21,336 bases of DNA, from contig DFJI01000030.1 of NCBI GenBank assembly GCA_002372235.1, positions 1 to 21,336 on the forward strand, read 5' to 3'. The number at the start of each line of letters is the position of its first letter. The stretch's first letter is position 1. Origin of the DNA: Prevotella sp. UBA3675. Lineage in GTDB: Bacteria > Bacteroidota > Bacteroidia > Bacteroidales > Bacteroidaceae. The notes below the pieces were generated by a model. That model was not told where the DNA came from. It did not search any database and saw nothing but the letters and a program-made list of their open reading frames with translations. A program made the translations under genes and the position numbers. Shown piece after piece: positions 6,865 through 14,340 of this stretch.

Positions 6865-8532
6865 ATGAAAGCAGATCAGATCATCAAGAACGCTAAAGTC
6901 TTCACAGCAGACAGTGCCAATCCTCTGGCAACCGCTTTGGTGGTGAAAGATGGCAAGTTTGTCTATGTGGGCAACGAGGCAGGTCTCTCGGACTATGAGG
7001 GCGAAGTGACCGACCTGGGTGGCAAGTTCATCATGCCTGCCATTATAGACAGCCATGTGCATGTGACCACGGGCATAGGCTTTGCATACATGGATCCCGG
7101 GGAGTACGTTATATGCTCCAACAAAAAGGAGGCATTAGACTTCATGGCCGCCAACATCAATAGTAATCCGGGCTTGCAGCGCTACAGGTTTATTCTCGAA
7201 CGTAAGTATTTGAAGGGCGACGACCTCACCAAGGAAGATCTTGATGCCATTTGCCCCGATGCCGAACTTCTGATTCTGGAGGGCGAGGGGCATAGTGTCT
7301 GGGTGAACTCCAGAATTCTCGACATGCACGGCATCACAGATGCCACGCCCGACATGGTGCCCGAACTCAGCTATTATGTGCGCAAGGACGGCCACGTGAC
7401 AGGCAATGCGTTCGAGTCTTCGGGCTGGAACATGCTCTTCGATGGTCTGACGAACCTTTCCGACGAACAAATCGACGCTGAGCTCCAGCGCTGGATAGAC
7501 TATTCCGTGAAAACAGGCGTGTGTGCCGTCTTCGATGCCGGCTATCCCGAGGGCGAAGCACTCCACGAGCGCGTCTATGAGCGCCTGCGCGAGCTGGACC
7601 GTCAGGGCAAGCTCCCAGTGTATATAGACGGTAGCTTTGCGCTCACCGACCCGAGGAAAACGAAAGAGGCCATGGAGCATGTGAAGCGGTTCCGCAGCAA
7701 GTTCGACACAGCACATCTGAAGGTTCATACATTCAAGGTCTTCATGGACGGCACGCTGCGCATCGAGACTGCCGCTCAAGTGACGCCTTACGCGGACACT
7801 CACAAGAAAGGTGCGACCACCTACAATAAGGAGGAGGTGGCAGAGGTCATGAAGATGCTCAACAAGGAAGGACTGGACTTCCACGCACATACCGTGGGCG
7901 AGCAGGCATCACGCACAGTCCTCGACGGCGTGGAACTGGCTAAAAAGGAACTGGGAGACGACTTCCGAGTGAAGGTGACCTGTGCACATCTGGAGATACA
8001 GGATGACGCAGACATGGACCGCTTCGCCCGTTTAGGCATCAATGCCAACTACACCCCTTGGTGGCACTCCGGCTGCACGGGCGGCAACCCCTACGAGCTG
8101 TGGTGCAGCCTGCTGGGCGAGGAGCGCGCCAACAAGATGTACCGCAGCAAGACGATGTGGAACACCGGTGCCAACGTCACCTGGTCCAGCGACAACATCG
8201 TCTTTGGAGACTTCATCACATGGAACCCCTATCTGGGCATGGAGATTGGGATGACGCGCTACATCAACGAAAACACCCCCGGCCCTGAGATAGCCAAGGT
8301 CGCCAAGGAGTTCCCCTCTCCGAGTGAGAAGATGAGCATAGAACAGATGCTGCTGGGATACACCATCAACGGAGCCAAGCAACTCGGCATCGAGGCAATC
8401 AAGGGCTCCATCACGGTGGGCAAGGATGCCGACTTCCTGGTGTTCGACACCGACCTGCTCACAGCAGAACACTCAGGCTTCGGTCGCAACAAGCCGCGTG
8501 ACGTGTATTTCAGCGGTAAGAAGATGAACTGA
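6865..8532 (+). CDS. YtcJ-type amidohydrolase (amidohydrolase family 3)
   Basis: 555 residues with no signal peptide, so probably cytoplasmic. The N-terminal beta-domain (1-55) ends in the metal motif DSHVH (His64, His66). The TIM-barrel follows, with the family motif EGHSVWVNS (141-149), a lysine in HTFKVFMDG (Lys291), HAHTVGEQ (His340, His342), CAHLE (His375) and SSDN (Asp443). These fit a metal-dependent hydrolase of amide or related bonds. The C-terminal GSITVGKDADFLVF returns to the beta-domain. Members of this family are known or predicted to act on varied amides, and the substrate cannot be told here. It is the first gene after the promoter at 6773-6804, and a paralogue follows after 44 bases. 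The family is firm. Confidence 0.88.
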   Translation: MKADQIIKNAKVFTADSANPLATALVVKDGKFVYVGNEAGLSDYEGEVTDLGGKFIMPAIIDSHVHVTTGIGFAYMDPGEYVICSNKKEALDFMAANINSNPGLQRYRFILERKYLKGDDLTKEDLDAICPDAELLILEGEGHSVWVNSRILDMHGITDATPDMVPELSYYVRKDGHVTGNAFESSGWNMLFDGLTNLSDEQIDAELQRWIDYSVKTGVCAVFDAGYPEGEALHERVYERLRELDRQGKLPVYIDGSFALTDPRKTKEAMEHVKRFRSKFDTAHLKVHTFKVFMDGTLRIETAAQVTPYADTHKKGATTYNKEEVAEVMKMLNKEGLDFHAHTVGEQASRTVLDGVELAKKELGDDFRVKVTCAHLEIQDDADMDRFARLGINANYTPWWHSGCTGGNPYELWCSLLGEERANKMYRSKTMWNTGANVTWSSDNIVFGDFITWNPYLGMEIGMTRYINENTPGPEIAKVAKEFPSPSEKMSIEQMLLGYTINGAKQLGIEAIKGSITVGKDADFLVFDTDLLTAEHSGFGRNKPRDVYFSGKKMN

Positions 8533-8576
8533 CTTCCTTCACATCTTTATTATTATTAATTATTAATAAAAAAAAC

Positions 8577-10322
8577 ATGATGACAGCTATTGATTATTCC
8601 CCAAAGGCCAACGGGCAGCAGAATCCGGCAATCACTCATGCAGACCTCGTGGTATATGGCAAGATTTTCACTTGTGAAAGACTACGGGTAGGCGACGGAA
8701 CGCCGGGAATGAACTATCAGACAGTAGAAGCCTTTGCAGTGAAAGACGGCAAATATGTGTATGTAGGCGACAAGGAAGGAGCCAAAGCTTTCATTGAAGC
8801 TGGCAAGACAGAGGTGCTGGACTATACTGGAAAGGGGCTTGTGATGCCCAGTTGCGGCAATGGCCACGCACATTACTCCATGGGATTCGCCTTGCCGTTG
8901 GTAGGAACGATAGTCAGTGGGGAAAACGATCCGGAGAAATTCCTCAAGGAAATCTTGCCCGCTGCCGTCCAGAAAGCCAGAGACACCAAGGCAACGACCG
9001 TCTTTGGCTTCGGCTGGAATTATTTAGGGTTCATGGAGAACATGCCTACCCGTCAGCAGTTAGATGCCATCTGCAGTGACATTCCTATCTACTTTGCTGA
9101 TGATGAAGGCCACAAGGGACTGGCAAACACCCTCTGCCTGATCAATGCCGGCATCATGAAGGCAGACGGAACAGTGCTCAAAAAGGGGAAGGACATACGC
9201 GGCGGAGAGATCGTAATGGGGCCTGACGGCACGCCTACAGGTCTTCTGAAGGAGCAGGCTGGAACCTACACACGCTCCTTCTTGGACAATGAACGCCTCT
9301 ATACCGTTGACGTAGCAAAGATAAACATGGCAAAAATCCAGGAGCATTTGTTGTCAGAAGGCTATACGATGTATATTGATGGCTGGTGTAACTATTTCTA
9401 TAACAACAATTTCTATAAGGCCGCCCAGCAGATGGACAAGGCTGGCGACATGAAATTCGTGTTGGGCATGAACTACGAGATTGAAAGCTGGATGGATGTG
9501 GACGAGGCATTGGAGAAGGCCGCAGCCGTACAGAAATATGCCACCACACGTGTAAAGACAAACTGGCTCAAGCTCTTTATGGACGGAACGGTAGAAGGCG
9601 GGACCGGGTTTGTGGAGCCGCTCTATCCGGACGGCCATCAGGGTATTGCCAACTGGACGGAAGAGGAACTGACCGACATCACGCGCAAGACGAACGAAAA
9701 GGGCATGACCATGCACGTACATACGATGGGCAACAAAGCCGTCAACTACGTTGTCAGTGCCTACGTGAATGGCGGAAAGGATGATATGCGCAATACGGTG
9801 GTGCATGTACGTAACGTCATTGCATCTGACTATCAGCGTATGGCAGACCATAACGTGCATGTTGTCTCAGGCATGCTTTGGCATCATTGTCCGTCATGGG
9901 CAGCCGGCTATATCCGCGAGAATGGTCTGGCTCCTAAGGGCATTGAGGACAAGTCTTATCCGATGAAGACATACTTCGACCGAGGCATCACCATGACCTC
10001 GCACACCGACTTTCCCGCAACAAGCGGCAGTCCCGATGATCCGTTTGGCATCATGGAGATTGCCGTCACCGGGGTTCTTCACGGTGAAGACGGCACCCCC
10101 TGGTGGCCCGAGGAGCTCCTGACCCGCGAGCAGGCCATTACCGCCATGACCATCAATGTTGCCAAACAGATGTTTGTCGAGAACGAACGGGGTAGCATCA
10201 GCGTAGGCAAGTATGCCGACTTCCTTCTGGTCAACAAAGACGTGTTGTCGTGTCCGGTGACTGAGATTCACGAGGCCAGGCCGGTAGCCACCTATTTCGA
10301 GGGAGAGAAGGTCTTCGGGTAG
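8577..10322 (+). CDS. YtcJ-type amidohydrolase paralogue with altered metal motif
   Basis: 581 residues, the same fold and order of motifs as the upstream gene but clearly diverged. The usual DSHVH is replaced by GNGHAH (His97, His99), so the aspartate is lost. The remaining motifs are present: DEGHKGLANT (His179), KLFMDGTVEGG (Lys332), HVHTMG (His380, His382), VVHVRN (His410) and HTDFP (Asp478). Loops around 205-235 and 435-510 are longer than in the neighbour. The 44-base gap is AT-rich (ATTAATAAAAAAAAC) with no promoter visible, so the two genes are probably co-transcribed. The pair may hydrolyse related substrates in sequence, or one may have shifted specificity. It is probably cytoplasmic; the substrate is unknown. 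Confidence 0.86.
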   Translation: MMTAIDYSPKANGQQNPAITHADLVVYGKIFTCERLRVGDGTPGMNYQTVEAFAVKDGKYVYVGDKEGAKAFIEAGKTEVLDYTGKGLVMPSCGNGHAHYSMGFALPLVGTIVSGENDPEKFLKEILPAAVQKARDTKATTVFGFGWNYLGFMENMPTRQQLDAICSDIPIYFADDEGHKGLANTLCLINAGIMKADGTVLKKGKDIRGGEIVMGPDGTPTGLLKEQAGTYTRSFLDNERLYTVDVAKINMAKIQEHLLSEGYTMYIDGWCNYFYNNNFYKAAQQMDKAGDMKFVLGMNYEIESWMDVDEALEKAAAVQKYATTRVKTNWLKLFMDGTVEGGTGFVEPLYPDGHQGIANWTEEELTDITRKTNEKGMTMHVHTMGNKAVNYVVSAYVNGGKDDMRNTVVHVRNVIASDYQRMADHNVHVVSGMLWHHCPSWAAGYIRENGLAPKGIEDKSYPMKTYFDRGITMTSHTDFPATSGSPDDPFGIMEIAVTGVLHGEDGTPWWPEELLTREQAITAMTINVAKQMFVENERGSISVGKYADFLLVNKDVLSCPVTEIHEARPVATYFEGEKVFG

Positions 10323-10362
10323 TAAACAATTATTCAGAACAGCATCCGATAATCCCAAAATC

Positions 10363-11481
10363 ATGTACAATCAAGTCAGGGAAGACATCCTTTATATCAT
10401 GCTCTACGCAACAGTAATAGCGCTGGCCATGGTGGCCAGTTGCTATTTGCTGTTTCGTGACGGCAACGCTTTTGCCTCCGACATCACACCGCCAAAGCGT
10501 TTACGCCGCTGGGCTGCAGCCTTCTTCGCCTCGCTGGCCCTGAACCATCTGTGGTATATGCCGATGTTCTATCTCGACTCAAGCCGCGACATCAAGACAG
10601 TCGATCTCGTGGGCGGACTGCTCGACAGCATCACATTTCTGCCCTTAGCCATCAACGTGCTGCTCATCATGCTGCAGGACCGCCGCCGCCCACTTTGGAC
10701 CGCCTTCATCATAACAGCTCCACTGACCGCAGGATCGGTTTGGTGCATAGTCAGTGGCAACTATACCCCACCACCCGTATTCTATGGTTTTGCCCTGCTA
10801 CTGGGCATGGGCATCACCATATATATAATAAGAGCACTGAGGCAGTACGAACGCTGGTTGCACGACAACTATGCCGACCTGGAGCACAAAGAGGTGTGGC
10901 AGAGCTTCACGGTGCTCGGCATCACGCTGATGGTATTCGTCGTCTATGCCCTTGTCGGCAATGGTCCTGTCTATCAATATGCCATGCAGATGATATGCAT
11001 CATAGTCGTAGGCTATCTCCTGTGGCGAGTGGAAACGCTGAGCGACCTCAGCGACCTGAGCGACCAGAAAACTTCAGGTTCTGAGGCCGACCCGCTTTTT
11101 GATTCTGAGGTGGCATCACCTGATACCTCGAAGCCCCAAAACCTCAATATGATGCTACAGCAGCACTGCATAGACACACAGCTCTATCTGCAGCACGACC
11201 TCACCATAGTACAGCTTGCCAAAGCCCTGGGCACTAACAGGTTTTATCTCAGCCAGTATTTCTCCAGTCAAGGCATCAACTACAACGCCTACATCAACAA
11301 TCTGCGCATCCGACACTTCATGCAGCTCTACCGTCAGGCCGTCGCCAATCAGCGTCCCTTCACCGCCCAGCAGTTGGCCCACGAGAGCGGCTACCGCAGC
11401 TACAGCACCTTTGGCATCGCCTTCAAACAGCGCATGGGCCAGACCGTGACAGCCTGGATGCGCGACAATGCCAAGCAGTAG
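10363..11481 (+). CDS. Seven-TM AraC-type transcriptional regulator
   Basis: 372 residues. About seven hydrophobic segments fill residues 10-220, for example YIMLYATVIALAMVASCYLL, FAASLALNHLW-like and ITLMVFVVYALVG stretches. A hydrophilic linker contains SDLSDLSDQ. The C-terminal 100 residues form an AraC-type double helix-turn-helix with TIVQLAKALGTNRFYLSQYF and QQLAHESGYRSYSTFGIAFK. This layout is common in Bacteroidetes and suggests a membrane sensor that binds DNA from the membrane. It begins 40 bases after the second amidohydrolase, in the same direction, and precedes the esterase lipoprotein by 171 bases. It is therefore a natural candidate regulator of one or both. The linker is encoded by a 9-bp tandem repeat. 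Confidence 0.85.
   Translation: MYNQVREDILYIMLYATVIALAMVASCYLLFRDGNAFASDITPPKRLRRWAAAFFASLALNHLWYMPMFYLDSSRDIKTVDLVGGLLDSITFLPLAINVLLIMLQDRRRPLWTAFIITAPLTAGSVWCIVSGNYTPPPVFYGFALLLGMGITIYIIRALRQYERWLHDNYADLEHKEVWQSFTVLGITLMVFVVYALVGNGPVYQYAMQMICIIVVGYLLWRVETLSDLSDLSDQKTSGSEADPLFDSEVASPDTSKPQNLNMMLQQHCIDTQLYLQHDLTIVQLAKALGTNRFYLSQYFSSQGINYNAYINNLRIRHFMQLYRQAVANQRPFTAQQLAHESGYRSYSTFGIAFKQRMGQTVTAWMRDNAKQ
11040..11066 (+). repeat. Three in-frame 9-bp repeats in the AraC-type gene
   Basis: GAGCGACCT, CAGCGACCT and GAGCGACCA in tandem encode the repeated SDL linker between the membrane part and the DNA-binding domain. Confidence 0.7.
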
Positions 11482-11532
11482 CCAGAAGCATTTTTTCGAA
11501 AATCAACAAAAATCGTTGTAAAATCAGCAAAA

Positions 11533-11554
11533 CCTAATTCCACTGGCAATTAGG
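11533..11554. promoter_or_regulatory. Inverted repeat upstream of the esterase lipoprotein gene
   Basis: CCTAATT (11533-11539) and AATTAGG (11548-11554) form a perfect 7-bp dyad with an 8-base gap, 26 bases before the -7 box at 11581. It may be an operator. A T run follows at 11561-11567, so a weak terminator for the AraC-type gene is the alternative. Confidence 0.45.
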
Positions 11555-11580
11555 AGATAGTTTTTTTGGGGTAATTTGCC

Positions 11581-11588
11581 TAACTTTG
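11581..11588 (+). promoter_or_regulatory. Bacteroidetes -7 box for the esterase lipoprotein gene
   Basis: TAACTTTG matches TAnnTTTG, about 65 bases before the first ATG. The expected TTTG about 20 bases upstream is not evident, so activation by a regulator is possible. Confidence 0.55.
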
Positions 11589-11652
11589 CAGTGACTAAAA
11601 ATCGGAATCAGGCCCCCCAAAAAGTGTTTTTACGCTAATTTATTAATATAAA

Positions 11653-11685
11653 ATGAGAAAAATGAAAATGAGAAAAATGAAAATG
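11653..11685 (+). repeat. 15-bp tandem repeat carrying alternative start codons
   Basis: ATGAGAAAAATGAAA is repeated twice and then followed by a further ATG. This gives candidate starts at 11653, 11662, 11668, 11677 and 11683, all in frame. Each yields a lipoprotein signal peptide with a different basic N-terminus (MRKMK repeats). Confidence 0.75.
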
Positions 11686-14235
11686 TGGATGCTCGCCGCC
11701 ATCCTGATATGCGGCGCAACGACGGTACTCACCTCGTGCAAAGAAAAAGAAAAGGAGGAGCCGGCTACAGACGGCAGTTCCAGTGTGCCCACGGCAACCG
11801 ACTATTCGCAGAAAAGCAACTGGCACCATATACCGGACATCACCAAGGAATTCGACACCTTTTATATTCCCGCAACCAACTATGACGGCTACGAAGACGG
11901 CGACCCGACTTTCGCGCCTGTTGACAACGCCGAATTCGTTGCAGGAGTAACCGATGAATTCAAGGCACACGCCAGCGCCTACGCAGCCTCTACCAATGTC
12001 TTCGTACCCTACTACCGCCAGAGCAGCCTGAAACATGAGGAGGAATGCTGGAAGAAGAGCGGCAGCATGCTGACGGCACTGACCGGCACCCCTTATACTG
12101 ACATCACCGCAGCCCTCGACTACTACTTCGCACACTACAACCAGGGCCGACCGTTCATCATCGCCGGCCACAGCCAGGGCTCGGCCATGACAAAACTCGT
12201 GCTGATGAACTACTTCAAGGCCCATCCCGACTACTACAAACGAATGGTGGCTGCCTATGTCATTGGCTATGCCGTCACCAAGGATGACCTCTCGGCCAAT
12301 CCACACCTAAAGTTCGCCACAGGCGAGAGCGACGCTGGTGTCGTCGTCAGCTGGAACACCGAGGGACCCGCCAACTCCAACGCAAAGAACATGGTGTGGA
12401 TGCCCGGAGCAATCAGCATTAACCCACTGAACTGGAAACTTGACGACACCTATGCCCCAGCGAGCGAGAACCTCGGCTCATACGTGCTGAACCTGAACAC
12501 CTTGGAGCGAGAATTCAAGGATGTCAATGCCGATGCAAAACTGAACGTCGAACGCGGTGTGGTAGTGACTAACGCCACATGCCCCTTCAACCCGATCACC
12601 TGGCTTTTCGGAACTGCCAGCTATCACGACAACGACTACGGACTCTTCTACAACAACATCAAGGAGAACGTGGCCAAGCGCATCGCAACCTATAGAGAAA
12701 TCAACGGCTACTATGACAAGTCGCTGGCCGTGAAATGTATTAACGGTACCTTCATCGGCAAAAAGACAGAGAACATCATCTCATTTAAGGGCATACCTTT
12801 CGTAGGCCAGCAGCCCGTAGGCGACCTGCGTTGGAAAGCTCCCGTACAATATACTGAAGACAATGGCGTGTACGAGGCTTATGAATATGGTAAAGCTCCC
12901 TATCAGGCACCCGGCGACCCTGCCGCTGAATACGGGGAAAGCGAAGACTGTCTGTACCTGAACGTATGGAAGGCCGATGAGAATACTGCAGCGAAGAAGC
13001 CCGTCATGGTGTGGATCTACGGCGGCGGATTCGAAGTTGGCGGAACGACTGATCCACAATATGACTGCCACAACCTCGTGAAAGAGAACCCCGATGTCAT
13101 ATTCGTCACCATCACCTACAGACTTGCTGCCTACGGCTTCATGCATTTGTCACACCTGCCAGACGGAGCTGCCTATCCCGATGCCCAGAATCTGGGAATC
13201 ATGGACCAGCTGATGGCTCTGAAGTGGGTGCATGAGAACATCGAGAACTTCGGAGGCGATCCCGACAACGTCACCATCTGGGGTGAGTCGGCTGGCGGAT
13301 CAAGCTGCGCTCTGCTCTCACTCACTGACGAAGGACATAAGTATTTCAAACGTGCCATCGCAATGAGCGGTTCGCCCATCATGACCCGATCGACCGAGGA
13401 GGCCATCGCCGTCACCAACAAGATTATGGAGGCTCTCGAATGCAAGACCGTTGCCGACCTGCAGAAGATTGCCCCCCGAACACTTGCCGACAAGGTGGGA
13501 GAATTGTTCGGCATCTATCAGGTACTCGGATGGAGCATCTGGCCGGAAAGAGACGGTAAGCTCCTGCCCAAGGACGGATGGAAAGCTTACGAAGACGGCA
13601 TGGCAAAGGATATTGACATACTCGCCGGCTGCACCAAGGATGAGTACAACACCTTTGCGGCTGCCCTCGGAGTAGAAGGTTGGAACAAGTGGGCCGCCGA
13701 CCGTATAGCGAAGAGAAACAAACTGATGACGCCCGAAGAAATAGCAAAGGTGGAGAGCTACATCAGCAGCGCACCAGGAGAAGAGTGGCAGAAGACTTGC
13801 AGCATGTTCAGCCAGAGCTATTTTAACGCACCAGCCATCCGTATGTCAGAGAATCAAAGCAAGTCAGGCGGTAAAATTTACACCTACCTCTACACGCCCG
13901 AGTCTGCCTTGCCAATGGTGAAGAGCGGCCATGCCTCAGAGCTGTCGGTAGTATTCAACCATCCAGAGATGACCGGCTTTACAGGAAGAGTCATTGACGA
14001 GACCTTCTCGAAGACCATGCGCAAGATGTGGATTCAGTTTGCCAAGACTGGCAACCCGTCACTCAGTGCCGAACAGTCGCCCGACGGTCAGGCAAAGGTA
14101 TGGCCGCTCTACAACCAGAGCGACAAGCAGGTGATGGTGCTCGATGAGCAGAACATCCATCCGGCCAAGGAGTCAGAGGTGAAGATTGTGGACTGGGAGA
14201 ACACCTATTTCCTGACCAAGTACTATTGCAACTGA
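11653..14235 (+). CDS. Lipoprotein fusing a DUF3089 hydrolase and a type B carboxylesterase
   Basis: 860 residues. The signal peptide ends in the lipobox LTSC (Cys29), followed by the charged KEKEKEE, reminiscent of acidic surface-export signals of Bacteroidetes lipoproteins. Domain 1 (about 57-350) is a DUF3089 alpha/beta-hydrolase with nucleophile elbow AGHSQG (Ser174) and a likely catalytic His in SYHDNDYG (His324 or near). Domain 2 (about 358-855) is a type B carboxylesterase: FKGIPFVGQQPVGDLRW, SEDCLYLNVW, oxyanion-hole YGGGF, nucleophile elbow GESAGG (Ser546), acidic residue near KDEYNTF (Glu664) and His760 in SGHASE. Both triads look complete, so both domains should be active on esters at the cell surface or in the periplasm. 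Five in-frame ATGs in a 15-bp repeat precede the signal peptide. A hairpin terminator follows. The substrate is unknown; the amidohydrolase neighbours suggest uptake and stepwise breakdown. Confidence 0.88.
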   Translation: MRKMKMRKMKMWMLAAILICGATTVLTSCKEKEKEEPATDGSSSVPTATDYSQKSNWHHIPDITKEFDTFYIPATNYDGYEDGDPTFAPVDNAEFVAGVTDEFKAHASAYAASTNVFVPYYRQSSLKHEEECWKKSGSMLTALTGTPYTDITAALDYYFAHYNQGRPFIIAGHSQGSAMTKLVLMNYFKAHPDYYKRMVAAYVIGYAVTKDDLSANPHLKFATGESDAGVVVSWNTEGPANSNAKNMVWMPGAISINPLNWKLDDTYAPASENLGSYVLNLNTLEREFKDVNADAKLNVERGVVVTNATCPFNPITWLFGTASYHDNDYGLFYNNIKENVAKRIATYREINGYYDKSLAVKCINGTFIGKKTENIISFKGIPFVGQQPVGDLRWKAPVQYTEDNGVYEAYEYGKAPYQAPGDPAAEYGESEDCLYLNVWKADENTAAKKPVMVWIYGGGFEVGGTTDPQYDCHNLVKENPDVIFVTITYRLAAYGFMHLSHLPDGAAYPDAQNLGIMDQLMALKWVHENIENFGGDPDNVTIWGESAGGSSCALLSLTDEGHKYFKRAIAMSGSPIMTRSTEEAIAVTNKIMEALECKTVADLQKIAPRTLADKVGELFGIYQVLGWSIWPERDGKLLPKDGWKAYEDGMAKDIDILAGCTKDEYNTFAAALGVEGWNKWAADRIAKRNKLMTPEEIAKVESYISSAPGEEWQKTCSMFSQSYFNAPAIRMSENQSKSGGKIYTYLYTPESALPMVKSGHASELSVVFNHPEMTGFTGRVIDETFSKTMRKMWIQFAKTGNPSLSAEQSPDGQAKVWPLYNQSDKQVMVLDEQNIHPAKESEVKIVDWENTYFLTKYYCN

Positions 14236-14259
14236 TAAACACTATTAAAAACCAGTAAT

Positions 14260-14295
14260 AACTCTGGAGGGCGCATCGCTGCGGCCTCCAGAGTT
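14260..14295. terminator. Bidirectional hairpin terminator between convergent genes
   Basis: AACTCTGGAGG (14260-14270) pairs with CCTCCAGAGTT (14285-14295), with a 14-base loop that can extend with CGCA/TGCG. It sits between the plus-strand lipoprotein stop and the minus-strand M56 stop. T-rich stretches lie a little away on each side. Confidence 0.75.
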
Positions 14296-14340
14296 GTCCC
14301 GGGTACTTCTCTTTTCCTTTTTACTAACTTTAGTTTGTTT

